In this document: piece after piece, positions 32,240 to 42,740 of the stretch
Layout of the letters: the number at the start of each line of letters is the position of its first letter
Numbering within the stretch: the first letter of the stretch is position 1
Source of the DNA: Limnephilus marmoratus
Lineage: Eukaryota > Arthropoda > Insecta > Trichoptera > Limnephilidae
Assembly: GCA_917880885.1 (NCBI GenBank)
Contig: OU862913.1
Coordinates: forward strand, 3,844,001-3,908,000
Direction of reading: 5' to 3'
DNA length: 64,000 bases
Translations under genes and position numbers: made by a program
Notes under the pieces: generated by a model
Told to the model about the DNA's origin: nothing
The model's database searches: none
Seen by the model: only the letters and a program-made list of their open reading frames with translations

Positions 32240-33100
32240 TTGCTTTTGTGCTGCCGTATTAGAGAAAAGCCATTTTCATGTACTCAGTAAAATGGCTACT
32301 TTCAGTAGTTTTAAGTCGCCGAGTACAGATTCACCCTATAACTGAAACCAGTTCTGTGTTTAGAATGCAACGAAAAAATTCCAGGTGGGGTTTCATTTGC
32401 TGATGCATTCTACGTGTTAGAAGTGCGTTTATAAATTTCTAGTTCCGTGCTGCCAAATTGGAGGAAAGCCATTTTCATGTCCTGAGTGGAGTTTTAATTA
32501 ACCGCGTACAAACTCACATTATAATTAAAACCAGTTTCGTGTTTAGAATGCAACGAAAAATTTTTAAGGTATGGGTTTATCTCGCTAACGCGTTTCGTAA
32601 GAAACCAGTCTCGTTTGTGATGTGCAGTTAAAAATTTGTAGTTGCATAAGTGCTGCCAGTATTGGACGAAAGAAATTTCACGTTCTGAGTATAGTTTTAA
32701 ATCCCCTCGTACAGAATCAACCTGTAAATAAAACCCGTTTTGTGTTTAAAATGCAACAAAAACGCATCAGGTTTGATTATATTTGCTGATGCATTTTTTA
32801 TGTTGGAAGTGTATTTAATAAAATTTTAGTGTCACAGTTTATGCGGCCAGAATAAGAAGAAAGCCATTTTTATGTTCGGAGTGTAGTTTTAATTCCCCGC
32901 ATGCAAATTTAATCTAAATTGAAACTAGTTCCGTGTTCAGAATGCAACGAAAAATTTCAGTTGTTTCATCAGCTCATGCATTTTGACGGAAACCATTCTC
33001 GTGTTAAATAAAACTCTGGTTGCATACTAAGTTCAGCCAGAATTTTAGGAAAACCGTTTGAATGTTCTGAGTGTAGCTGTAATTAAAGAGTGTTGGCAGT
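32240..33100 (+). pseudogene. Ancient finger array, ~200-bp units
   Basis: Five units start near 32260, 32460, 32660, 32860 and 33045. Each has an EKPFSCSECSFN-like half finger, a CLECNEKF finger ending in HLLMHF, and filler, with stops in all frames. Related to 1-200. Much older than the 84-bp array to its right. May be the original array of gene C. Confidence 0.5.
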
Positions 33101-33163
33101 TACGGTAACTATTTTCTTTAACTAGTTTTAGGAAAACCAGTTCTTTGATTCGAATGTGGCTCA

Positions 33164-33177
33164 CCCCCCCCCCCCCC
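33164..33177. repeat. Poly-C tract, 14 bp
   Basis: Uninterrupted C run next to a GC-rich GAGCCGGAAATCGGAGTGCG segment. Confidence 0.9.
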
Positions 33178-33239
33178 TGAGCCGGAAATCGGAGTGCGGC
33201 CCGCGGGTTAAAGTACGAACATCCAAATGGCCCGCGATG

Positions 33240-33390
33240 CTGAAAAGGTTCCCCCCCCTATGCTCTAGATCTTCCATAGTGTTAGAAATTACCACGCCAT
33301 CATCAGCATACAACTGGCAACATACTTTCAGACTACTTAATTTTGCGCCCAATCCCATTTCTTTCAATTCTTGCAATGATCATTGACGTA
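33240..33390 (-). mobile_element. LINE reverse-transcriptase fragment
   Basis: Minus strand codes MQELKEMGLGAKLSSLKVCC, then QLYADDGVVISNTMEDLEH, i.e. the catalytic YADD box with its flanks. About 45 codons only; the rest is gone. It may be the same element as 31610-32200. Confidence 0.6.
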
Positions 33391-33410
33391 TTGTCGTTTT
33401 GATTTTGCAG

Positions 33411-33563
33411 ACAGCACTAATGTGGAGACAGTCGCTATCAAGACGGATCTGGTATCCCGAGAAGAAGATGAAGACAGTTTTCCGTATATGGAAATCGACG
33501 TAAACCTGTCGGATGTTAAAAAAGAATGCTTAGAACGCGTTGAAACAATGAACCAGACAGCAG
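33411..33563 (+). CDS. Zinc-finger gene D, acidic exon
   Basis: Acceptor GATTTTGCAG, donor GTAAAA, phase 1 at both ends, 153 bp, the same length as the exon of gene A. It encodes STNVETVAIKTDLVSREEDE, then a VNLSDVKKECLERVE segment. The first motif reads IKTD rather than IKTE; VKKE is intact. Splicing to 33683 gives the shared GAT codon and keeps the frame. No start codon here; exon C at 31020 has a compatible phase-1 donor and could supply it. Exon C itself carries the same module, so the spliced protein would contain it twice. Confidence 0.65.
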
Positions 33564-33682
33564 GTAAAACCGATTTTCGTTGGAAGATTTAACATACTAA
33601 CATAATAGTATTTATTTTTTCACTTAGGTTATAAGTCTTAATGTATATTTTTAGCTATATCCTTTTTCAAATCTGTCAACAG

Positions 33683-36060
33683 ATCTGAAGGCGCATCCTG
33701 TGGATAAACGATTATCTTATCCTCGTCACTACTCCTGCTCTCATAAGAATAATTTTGAAAGTCACCTTTGCAGCAATACTGGAGTTGAACTTTTTTCATG
33801 TTCCAAGTGCAACTGTTCAAGTTCTCAAAAGGAATATTTGGGGAAACACATGCTAGTTCAAAGCGAAAAAAAACCTTTTTCATGTTCCGTTTGCAACTAT
33901 TCGTGTTCTCAAAAGGGCAATCTGAAGATCCACATGCTGTCTCACAGTGGAGAAAAACCTTTTTCTTGTTCCGAGTGCAACTATTCGTTTTCTCGAAAGG
34001 GCAGTCTGAAGATCCACAAGCTGACTCACAGTGGAGAAAAACCTTTTTATTGTTCCTAGTGCAACTACTCATGTTCTCAGACGGGCGATTTGAAGAAACA
34101 CAATCTGATTCACAGTGGAGAAAAACCTTTTTCTTGTTCCGAGTGCAACTATTCATGCTCTCAAAAGGGCAGTCTGACGATCCACAAGTTGACTCACAGT
34201 GGAAAAAAAACCTTTTTCTTGTTCCGAATGCAACTATTCATGTTCTACAAAAAGCAGTCTGACAATCCACGAGTTCCGAGTGCAACTATTCGTGTTCTCT
34301 AAAGGGCATTCTGAAGAGACACAAGCTGACTCACAGTGGAGAAAAACCTTTTTCTTGTTCCGAGTGCAACTATTCATGCTCTCAGAAGGGCAGTCTGAAG
34401 ATCCACATGCTGATTCACAGTGGAGAAAAACCTTTTTCTTGTTCCGAGTGCAACTATTCGTGTTTTCGAAAGGGCATTCTGAAGATACACAAGCTGACTC
34501 ACAGTGGAGAAAAACCTTTTTCTTGTTCCGAGTGCAACTATTCATGCTCTCGAAAGGCCAATCTGTCGATCCACAAGCTGACTCACAGTGGAGAAAAACC
34601 TTTTTCTTGTTCCGAGTGCAACTATTCATGTTCTCGAAAGGGCAGTCTGAAGATCCACAAGCTGACCCACAGTGTAGAAAAACCTTTTTCTTGTTCCGAA
34701 TGCAACTATTCATGTTCTACAAAAAGCAGTCTGACTATCCACAAGCTTACTCACAATGGAGAAAAACCTTTTTCTTGTTCCCAGTGCAACTATTCATGTT
34801 CTCAGAAGGGCAGACTGACGGTCCACATGCTGACTCACAGTGGAGAAAAACCTTTTTCTTGTTCCGAGTGCAACTATTCTTGTTCTCAGAAGGGCAGACT
34901 GACGGTCCACATGCTGACTCACAGTGGAGAAAAACCTTTTTCTTGTTCTGAGTGCAACTATTCATGTTCTCAGAAGGGCAGTCTGAAGATCCACATGCTG
35001 ATTCACAGTGGAGAAAAACCTTTTTCTTGTTCCGAGTATTACTATTCGTGTTCTCGAAAAGGCATTCTGAAGAGACACAAGCCGACTCACAGTGGAGAAA
35101 AACCTTTTTCTTGTTCCGAGTGCAACTATTAATGTTCTCGGAAGGGCGATTTGAAGAGACACATGTGCAACAAGAGACACCAAGTGTACCGAGATACCGA
35201 GTGCAACTATTCAGGTTCTTGAAAAAGCAGACTGACGATCCACAAGCCGATTCACAATGGAGTAAAAGCTTTTTTTTGTTCGAATGCAATTATTCGTACT
35301 CTCAAAAGGGCATTTTGACGATCAACATGCTGACTCACAGTGGAGAAAAAGCTTTTTCATGTTCCGATTGTAACTATTCATGTTCTCGTAAGGGTTGTCT
35401 GACAATCCACATGCCTGCTCACAATGGAGAAAAACCTTTTTCTTGTTCCAAATGCAACTATTCATGTTCTACAAATAAGCAGTCTGACGATCCACACACT
35501 GACCCACACTGGAGAAAATCCTTTTTCTTGTTCCGAGTGCAACTATTTATGTTCTCAAAGGGACATTCTCACGATCCACATATTGACTCAGAGTGGAGAA
35601 AAAGCTTTTACATGTTCCAAGTGCAACTATTCATGTCCTCCGAAGGGAGATTTGCAAAAATACATACTGACTCACTTTGGAGAAAAACCTTTTTCTTGTT
35701 TCGATGTAACTATTCATGTTCTAAAAAAAGCAATCTGACGATCCACATGCTGATTCACAGTGGAGAAAAACCTTTTTCTTGTTCCGATTACAACTACTCA
35801 TGTTCTACAAAAGCAATCTGATGATTCACAGACTGACCCACAGTGGAGAAAAACCTTTTTCTTGTTCCGAGTGCAACTATTCATGTTCTCGAAAGGGCAG
35901 TCTGACGATTCAAAAGCTGCATTACAGTTGCGACAAACCTTTTTCTTGTTCCGAGTGCAACTATTGTTCTCAAGAGGCAACCTGAAGAGCTTTAATCACG
36001 GCGGAGAAAATCTTTTTCATAATCTGATTGCCGCTATTCGTGTTCTCAAATGAGAGATTC
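33683..36060 (+). pseudogene. Zinc-finger gene D, ~28-finger array exon, broken
   Basis: Exon begins DLKAHPVDKR and is followed by about 28 tandem 84-bp units, each one C2H2 finger: HSGEKPFSCSECNYSCSxKG, then the helix and H-x3-H. Most units are so alike that recent tandem exchange is likely. Breaks seen: GAG to TAG at 34057; an extra A in the linker near 34205; a partial-unit deletion near 34272; TCA to TAA at 35130; frame disruptions near 35160-35290, 35470 and 35810; and a decayed end after 35980. The longest intact run is about ten fingers (34276-35132). As it stands only about three fingers would be made. Helix residues vary little (KGSLKIH, KGILKRH, KSSLTIH), so an intact protein would have read a repetitive target. 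Confidence 0.75.
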
Positions 36061-37530
36061 GAAGAAGCTCGCATACACTTGTAAACATTGGTCTTATTTC
36101 CTTTTAACCCATTGGCCACAGAATTGATTAAAAAAATTGGCCTTCAGCACTGAATTTATTTTGTACCAAAAATTGAAAACCTGCATCGGTGTACTAAATC
36201 CATTGTAACTTTTAAACCATATGTTGAAATGAATTAATTTATGTTAACACATATATTTAACAAAATATTATATTTAAGATCATCATTGGTCGTGTTTACC
36301 TTAGCAGAAAAGATGAGCTCTTTTGGCTGATAAGGGAGCCACGATTCTTACTTAGGTTCTATGTTATAATATTATTCTTTTTATTTTTTTTTTCAAAGAC
36401 ATACACAGTACGTTATGATTAAAGGTATAAGGTATATTAAATATGCATGGTTATAGTACCTATTATGTAAGTCCGTAGAATATCATTAAGTGATTTCGCC
36501 TGGGATTTGAATGGTTCTTAAACTTAACTAATGAATGAATGAGTAAAGTAATAGAAAGGAAGTTATGTTTGGAGATAAAGGGATATTTTAAGATCAAGAA
36601 TTACCTACATGCTCACGAATTGTAATAAAAGTTTAATGAAAAGATATGTGTAAGAAGTTTTAAAATAAATTCTATCAGGCCAAGAAATGTAGTAAATTAG
36701 TTTTGTACTTTTGCAGGAATCGTGAAAAAAGTCTAAGTGTAGTAATTTTTCACAGTGCGTATAAGTTTATTTTGTATAAATTATTTATTTTTTCATGTAG
36801 GTACTTAAGTACTTGTTATTAAATGTTTATTAATACAGCGCATTTCAGAAGGAATATAATCGTAGGTTATTGTGGTTTGAAAAATGTAAGTGTTCTGCAT
36901 TTGTGTTGTTTTAAAATTAGGTACAATAAATTGATTTCTATTTGTCATTATTTTGTAAAATTCTTGATTTTCTTTGTTATTTTTTGTCACATTTTTCATC
37001 GTGGATTATAATATTATCTTTCTGATTAGGTGTTTTCTGTAAGAAAAATAAGACCCGATGTAAGACAAGTTGTTCACGCCTTTATTGTTACATGTGGTTC
37101 TTTCGAAAATACCTATCGTGTGCCCTCTGCCATAATTTGTTCAGTTCGAATAAAATCACCGCACGGGACAGACAGAAGGTCCCACAACCGCCATAATTTA
37201 CAGTTGTAATAATTAGGCCGCTTAATAAGACAGAATTCGTTAACCGCACCGCAAATGTCTACGCGTGAATCTCGCCGTTCTATGCGCTACTTCACAAATC
37301 GTTTAATACGCTAAAATATCGCTTGCTTACCATTAGCGTACGCCATTAACTCCACAAAGCAAATATCACCAATTTCCCTTCCTCATTTTTCCAAACTAAG
37401 AATTACCTTCCCGGTGACATAAACTCAGTGCATGGAGGGTATACAGCAGTTTGGAGATATTGGTAAGTCTACTCCAGGAATATGGAAATACATAACCGCA
37501 ATCATCAATTTTACAGTCCACAAAACGCTG
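36061..37530. other. No gene seen
   Basis: AT-rich sequence downstream of the finger array; no signal recognised. Confidence 0.6.
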
Positions 37531-37531
37531 A

Positions 37532-37630
37532 AACATTTGATCCCTCAATCTAGAGAGGGAACATTTGCTCCCTCAATCTAGAGAGGGAACATTTGATCCC
37601 TCAATCTAGAGAGGGAACATTTGCTCCCGC
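37532..37630. repeat. 28-bp tandem repeat, 3.5 copies, palindromic core
   Basis: AACATTTG(A/C)TCCCTCAATCTAGAGAGGG repeats at 37532, 37560, 37588 and partly 37616. Each unit contains CCCTC...TCTAGAGAGGG, which can fold back, and alternates A/C at one position. Confidence 0.85.
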
Positions 37631-37850
37631 CGCAACACAAGTATTTTTTTGGATTAAGTGTGAATAGATTTAACCTATATTTTACCGTTTATCTTAAATG
37701 AGTAGGATTTATAAAAAAATATTAAGAAATCGTAAAGTTTATAACCGCGCAAATCCTGCGTGTATATTACTTTGAAACTCCGTGAGAGGTACTTATTCGA
37801 GTCAACATAGGATATTTTCATTTTTGTATGTTTTCTGCGATAATGGAAGG
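37631..37850. other. No gene seen
   Basis: AT-rich, nothing recognised. Confidence 0.5.
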
Positions 37851-38613
37851 ACTCCAGATACTAATATATACAGCCTGTATGTCAGACGAATATCTACAGC
37901 TCATATGTTGGACTAATATCTATGAACTTCATAGTGAGGACTAATATCTACAGAGCTAAGGTCGGACGAATATCTTTGACGGTCCCAGTGGTGACTAATA
38001 TCTATTGAGCGTAGGTTTGACTAATATCTACACAGGGCAGCTGAGCAAGAGGTTGTACGGAAAAGCATAAATTACTTCAATTATGTAAAGGTAAAATTTA
38101 AAGTAGGTACGTACTAGAAGTTTTTGCATTATATTACGTATTTTGCTGTTTACGAGGACAATAATTTATTGAACAAACATGGAGGTCATAATACAAAGAT
38201 ATTTATTTATTTCGAAATACACGGCACCACAACCTAACCTAACCTTACCTTACCTAACTGACATAGAAATGGTCACGGTAACAGAATAAATAATTTAGAA
38301 GCACTCGAAATAAAGAATACTGTTAAAATAAAAACCCAAATCCTTAATAATTAGCTAAATGTGTCCAATATTAGGGATTTTTACATACAAACAAACATAA
38401 ATTAAGTTTTTTAAACTGCATACGCAATATTACGTTATTCTAATATTCTATATATAATTGCAAATCCAGCTGTAGATATTCGTCCACACTTGAGTTCTGA
38501 TAGATATTAGTCAGCAGTTTGAGCTGTAGATATTCGTCCTCACTTTGGTTCTCATAGATATTAGTCCGATTTGTTCAGTTTTTGGAATTCCTGTAGATAT
38601 TAGTAGACGCCTC
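37851..38613. mobile_element. Foldback with phased GACTAATATCTA motifs
   Basis: The left arm holds seven copies of GAC(T/G)AATATCTA, starting at about 37859, 37885, 37911, 37939, 37965, 37993 and 38019 (steps of 26 or 28 bp). The right arm holds five copies of the reverse complement, starting at about 38470, 38498, 38524, 38552 and 38591. The core of ~420 bp is AT-rich and non-coding. It resembles a transposon with clustered subterminal transposase-binding motifs. Confidence 0.7.
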
Positions 38614-38696
38614 CTGATGATGTCTATGATGCTCGGATTTGTGAAACCTATTGTCATAATGGATAAAACATTTGAATAGCTTCGTTTTAAAATAAA

Positions 38697-38870
38697 TGGC
38701 TGGCCTAGGAAATGTTTTCAATAATTATAATAATAAACGTTTTACGAATGGTAGGAAACAGTGGTCCAATTTTGGAGCGCTATCAATCGCAGAAAAATAA
38801 AAGTGGTCCATTTTTCGACGATAATCGCTCCAGTGGTTAAACTGAAAATAGATCCACTTCAAGTGGTCCG
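38697..38870 (+). repeat. Rep-4, copy 1
   Basis: GGCTGGCCTAGGAAATGTTT...TTTTACGAATGGTAG...CAATCGCAGAAAAATAAAAG matches the reverse complement of 46055-46225. Degenerate palindromes as in copy 2. Confidence 0.65.
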
Positions 38871-39320
38871 ATATAAACATTTTAAAACACTTATTTTGTA
38901 TAATACATGCGTGAAAAATAATTAATAAATGGATTAAAAAAATGCACGTAAAAAACCAGCCGGGCGTGAAATTCAAAACAAATAAATACTTTTAACATAC
39001 TTATTTGAATATTCTTAAATTATGAACATTATTAATTTTAACTGCCAGTAACTATTAAGCTATACATGATAATAATATTGGAATGATTTTTATTGCGCCG
39101 TTTTTGTGAAACATTACCTCAAGTGCGCTGTACAAATTAATAATACATTCCTACAATGCTCTATCTTACTACAGAGCCTTATTAATAAAAATCAACACTT
39201 AACGACCGTTAGACGGTGTTTCAGTTCTATGCTGTGTATAGACTGTACATTTTATTTTCCGCAACGCTACTAATGACATAATCACATTTTTATATTGGCA
39301 GCATTATTGATCTTCGGTAG
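38871..39320. other. No gene seen
   Basis: AT-rich, nothing recognised. Confidence 0.5.
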
Positions 39321-39324
39321 ATTT

Positions 39325-39347
39325 GCGCATGCGCGGCCGCCATGTTT
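39325..39347 (+). promoter_or_regulatory. NRF-1/EWG-like and YY1/Pho-like site pair
   Basis: GCGCATGCGC at 39325-39334 is a perfect NRF-1 (insect Erect wing) palindrome. It is followed at once by GCCGCCATGTTT, a YY1/Pleiohomeotic-type site. Such pairs mark TATA-less promoters. No gene starting here was identified, though a MADF-like exon lies 1 kb downstream. Confidence 0.35.
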
Positions 39348-40319
39348 TTCACGATTTCCATTGTAATGACCAATTCACTATTATATTAGTATAATTGAAT
39401 AAAATTACTACGACCTGTGTTATTTTTGTCAGTTTTATCAGTTGTTAATTTCATTTTGTTAACATAAAAAATAGGATATTTCGTATATTTTTTTTTATGC
39501 GCATAAGTTAAATAAAAATTTCATCAAAGTAATTTTATTTAATAATATGAATGGCTTGTGTAAATAAATAACAAATTCGAGAAATCAACGTTTCAACTGA
39601 GCAAAAATTTATCCAAAAAAGATATTTTTCAGTTTCTATCGGGTAATAATTGTTATAATTTTTAATTTTAAGCTTAAATATGGCAATTTCAATATCCTAA
39701 GGTATGTTTAAAATTCAAAAATCTAAAACGTAATTTTATGTAGTTTCTATAATGACTTTTGTTTTTACGACATCTAAAAAAATAAATATATATGACCTTC
39801 AAAATACCCTGGAAAAATTCTAAAATCCGATGGTGTATTATTTTTACTAACCGTGTAAACAAAAGATAAACAACCACCTTTGGCTGTATAAGAAATGTGT
39901 ATATTCCTTGAAATATTTTTTGTCAATTTTTAATTGGTTATATTTTCATATGCACTATCAAATACAAAATTTTAACGACGTTTTTTTAGTAAAGCTGCTA
40001 GAGTTTTACAAAATTATACACAATATTTTATATTTTTAAAAAAGAAAACGTGTTGTTTTACTAAGGATGACTATGCCGATTCTATAGTTATAATTGTAAT
40101 TTAACTATATTAACCACGCACAGGCTGCTCCTCAGTGGTTCCCATTATTTTTATGATTTTCAAAATTTGTAAATATTAATTGTAAGATATGGGAAAAATA
40201 AAGGGAAAAGAAATAATATATATTTGCTTAAATGTTGAGCCATTTGCTAGGTACCTGGAACAGAAAGTGTTATTAACTTATTAGTACAGTCACAAATCTA
40301 TAAAATCTGTTACGTTTCA
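39348..40319. other. No gene seen
   Basis: AT-rich; if the site pair upstream is a promoter this could be a first intron. Confidence 0.4.
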
Positions 40320-40562
40320 GGAGACAAAATCACTTCCAAATGGATAAACGTAAAGAACGCCTTTCTGAAATCTTAAAAAACAAAACCGGGACAGGAAGCA
40401 AAGAATAATTACATACATAGAAAACATCTTCAATTTTTATTAAAATGCTACCAAAAGGAAGATTCATTAGACAATTATCTACCACACAAGGAACATGATG
40501 GTCCTATTTTTGATTTGCGCAACGTTTCGAATACAGAATACATCTCATTTTTACAATTATAG
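40320..40562 (+). pseudogene. MADF-like exon remnant
   Basis: After an acceptor-like GTTTCAG, one frame reads DKITSKWINVKNAFLKS, then a TAA, then NNYIHRKHLQFLLKCYQKED and SLDNYLPHKEHDGP, up to a stop at 40560. The W-x-N-(V/L)-x-x-x-F spacing and the (K/R)-H-L-Q-F-L segment resemble the second half of a MADF DNA-binding domain, found in insect regulators and as a partner protein in PIF/Harbinger elements. The one in-frame stop suggests decay. It could instead be a chance resemblance; a profile search would decide. Confidence 0.4.
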
Positions 40563-40689
40563 ACATGAAATTAAAATAATTTTTTTACAGAAATATACTT
40601 AGATAAAAGAAAAATTATGAAAACATGAATAACATAAAGTCTTTAGAATAAATAATTATGTTATTGTAAGCTAATACAAATTAATTCTT

Positions 40690-41545
40690 TCCGTAAGCCA
40701 AGTCTTTAGTTAGTTCACCAATTGATTGTTTTGGGCACAGTTTTTAATTTCAGCTGGAAGCATATTTAAACAACTGGGAATCATGTAATTAAATGTTCTT
40801 TGTCCATATTTATTTGTATGTTTAGGTACAAGTAGTCCTTCATTAAAGTTAAAACGAGTATTATAGTTGTGTTGCAGCCTGTTTATATATAAAGGGTTAT
40901 TTATGTGATGAAATATAATTTTGTACCACATAATTGCTCTCACTGAAAGAATTTTGAGACTTTGATAAAAGTATGGAATATTATGCCTTTCTTTGTATAA
41001 ATTTTTTTCAGCTAATAAATTTAACCAATGAATTTTGCACTGATTGAACATGGTCTATATTTGTTTTACAAGAAAATCCCCAAGCTGTTATTCCATACCT
41101 TATAACAGATTCAGCTAGAGATAAATAAATTATTCGAAGTGTGCAGAGAGGAACAAAAAATTTTTAGTTTATACAATCTGCTTACAATTGATCTTAATCG
41201 TGCACAAACTTTGTTTATTTGTATATCCCATTTGAAAAAGCAATCAATAATAACACCTAAATAAACATATTCTTTAAGTAGTTCCATATTTTTACATGTA
41301 CACGTTGCTGGAATACCTTGTGTAAGCAATCTGATGTATGTGTTTTTATTTCAGGTGTAATACATACCTTAACATTGGGGGATATTATGTGTAACAATTT
41401 AGTTTTTTTGGCATTTACAATTAAGCCATAGTCATGAGACCATTTTAAGAGTTCAATGTAGTCTTTTTGTAAAAGATCTCTACAAGTTTGCAAATCACTG
41501 CTAGAAATAACTAAAGCAGTATCATCCGCGTATACAATAATTTAA
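40690..41545 (-). mobile_element. Non-LTR retrotransposon fragment, YADD to C-terminus
   Basis: Minus strand from 41545: VYADDTALVIS, then TCRDLLQKDYIELLKWSHDY, GLIVNAKKTKLLHI, YVYLGVIID, a thumb-like region and YGQRTFNYMIPSCLNMLPAE. Two frameshifts. 5' truncated just before the YADD box. The C-terminus is related to the fragment at 60600-60974 (YGQRTFEYIIPKIFNLLP). Confidence 0.75.
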
Positions 41546-41739
41546 TTTATGTTTTCGAATAGCTACAGATCAAACGAAACTTTTGAGACCTCGGGCGTTT
41601 AAATATAAGGTCATTTTTTTCTCTCCATGGAGAGCGACACAAGCTTCTATGCAATTGTAAAACAACCCATATAATGTTTTTTTTATTTTTTTTATAAGCA
41701 TATCTCATTAACAATATCCCCTTATTAAACATAACTCCA
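41546..41739. other. Joint between two LINE fragments
   Basis: No signal; the palindrome TCTCTCCATGGAGAG occurs at 41620-41634. Confidence 0.4.
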
Positions 41740-42200
41740 ATTAAAGACTTGGGCGTACATTTGACTCGTCACTTACTTCAAACGACATGTATATAGGTAC
41801 AATTTCAAAGAGTGCGTCACAAATATTAGGATTAACGCTTAGAATCACAAATTGTTTTAAAAGTACAGAATTAACTTTAACATTATGTACCTAAATCAAT
41901 TGTGTGAGGTATTCTGGAATACCGAGCCACTATTTGGCCTCCCAATAATGAGATTCACAATTTTAGAATCGAATCCATACAAAGAAAATTAACCCATGTA
42001 ATTGCTTATCGCGTAGGTTTATTTGATCAATTTGGAACTTATAACGACCGATTGTTACACTATAAACTACGCGCTCTTACTGCCAGACGTAAACTTTCCG
42101 ATTTATTGCTTCTACACAAAATTATACATGCATTGTAAATACACAAAACATTTTAACCCAAATTAACATCAACACACCATCGAGAAATTCAACAAGGAGG
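41740..42200 (+). mobile_element. Non-LTR retrotransposon fragment, post-RT region
   Basis: Codons in alternating frames read TISKSASQILGLTLRITNCF, GILEYRATIWPPNNEIHNFR, IESIQRKLTHVIAYRVGLFD and LRALTARRKLSDLLLLHKII. This is a different LINE family from its minus-strand neighbour. Several frameshifts. Confidence 0.65.
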
Positions 42201-42298
42201 ATGCAAGATATTTTCTATATTAAAACATACCACACAAATACAGGATATTTCTCCCCCATACCACGGACATTAAGACATTATAATACTACACACTGCTC

Positions 42299-42337
42299 TA
42301 ATAATGAAATTGACATTTTTAATAATGAAATTGACAT
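42299..42337. repeat. Short tandem duplication
   Basis: AATAATGAAATTGACAT occurs twice in a row just before the Rep-1 copy. Confidence 0.7.
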
Positions 42338-42370
42338 AGGTCACCCCAAGTGGTTCACTTGGGGTGACCT
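42338..42370. repeat. Perfect 15-bp palindrome at Rep-1 5' end
   Basis: AGGTCACCCCAAGTG-GTT-CACTTGGGGTGACCT. It looks like the Rep-1 terminus duplicated head to head. Confidence 0.9.
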
Positions 42371-42740
42371 ATTGGTTTGGTGACTTGGCAGGGGTGCCCG
42401 TGTTCATGGGGGGAGATTTTTCTAGATCTTGGCGACGGATGTGTTTGCTCACCTAATGGTGTGGCAGGGAGGATCAGGGAGACTGGTTGAGGGAGACCTT
42501 TTGACTTTTCCAGCCGAACTCTCGACCCATCAGCTTGCACCGCAGTGGAAAAGATGGATTCATACGTCCGTAATTCCTGGTCACACTGAACCCCAGATTC
42601 CTACCAACCCTTCATACCTATTTCCTTCCCTGAACTTCCTATCCTTCCCTTCCTTAAAAAACCCTCCACACAGCATTCCCTAAGATGATATGAGGGAAAT
42701 TATCTTCTTTAGGGCTTCCTGTGTGGAACTAATGTAAATA
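42338..42740 (+). repeat. Rep-1, longest copy
   Basis: Runs from the duplicated GGTCACCCCAAG terminus through GGGTGCCCGTGTTCATGGGG and CTTGCACCGCAGTGG to TTTAGGGCTTCCTGTGTGGA. It allows the other copies to be placed. No coding capacity. Confidence 0.7.

Noticed and set aside
33638..35985. Many long open frames antisense to, or shifted from, the zinc-finger array (up to ~290 codons)
   Set aside because: The 84-bp unit is a multiple of three, so any frame open in one unit stays open in all. The translations are repeats of the same nonsense 28-mer and have no start or context.
37859..38033. CRISPR-like array (short motif at 26-28-bp steps)
   Set aside because: Motifs are only ~12 bp, degenerate and mirrored in an inverted arm. 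The genome is eukaryotic and no cas-like gene exists. A foldback element fits better.
38228..38256. Insect telomeric repeat (CCTAA)n
   Set aside because: Only two exact units followed by variants (CCTTACCTTACC); too short to be more than chance.
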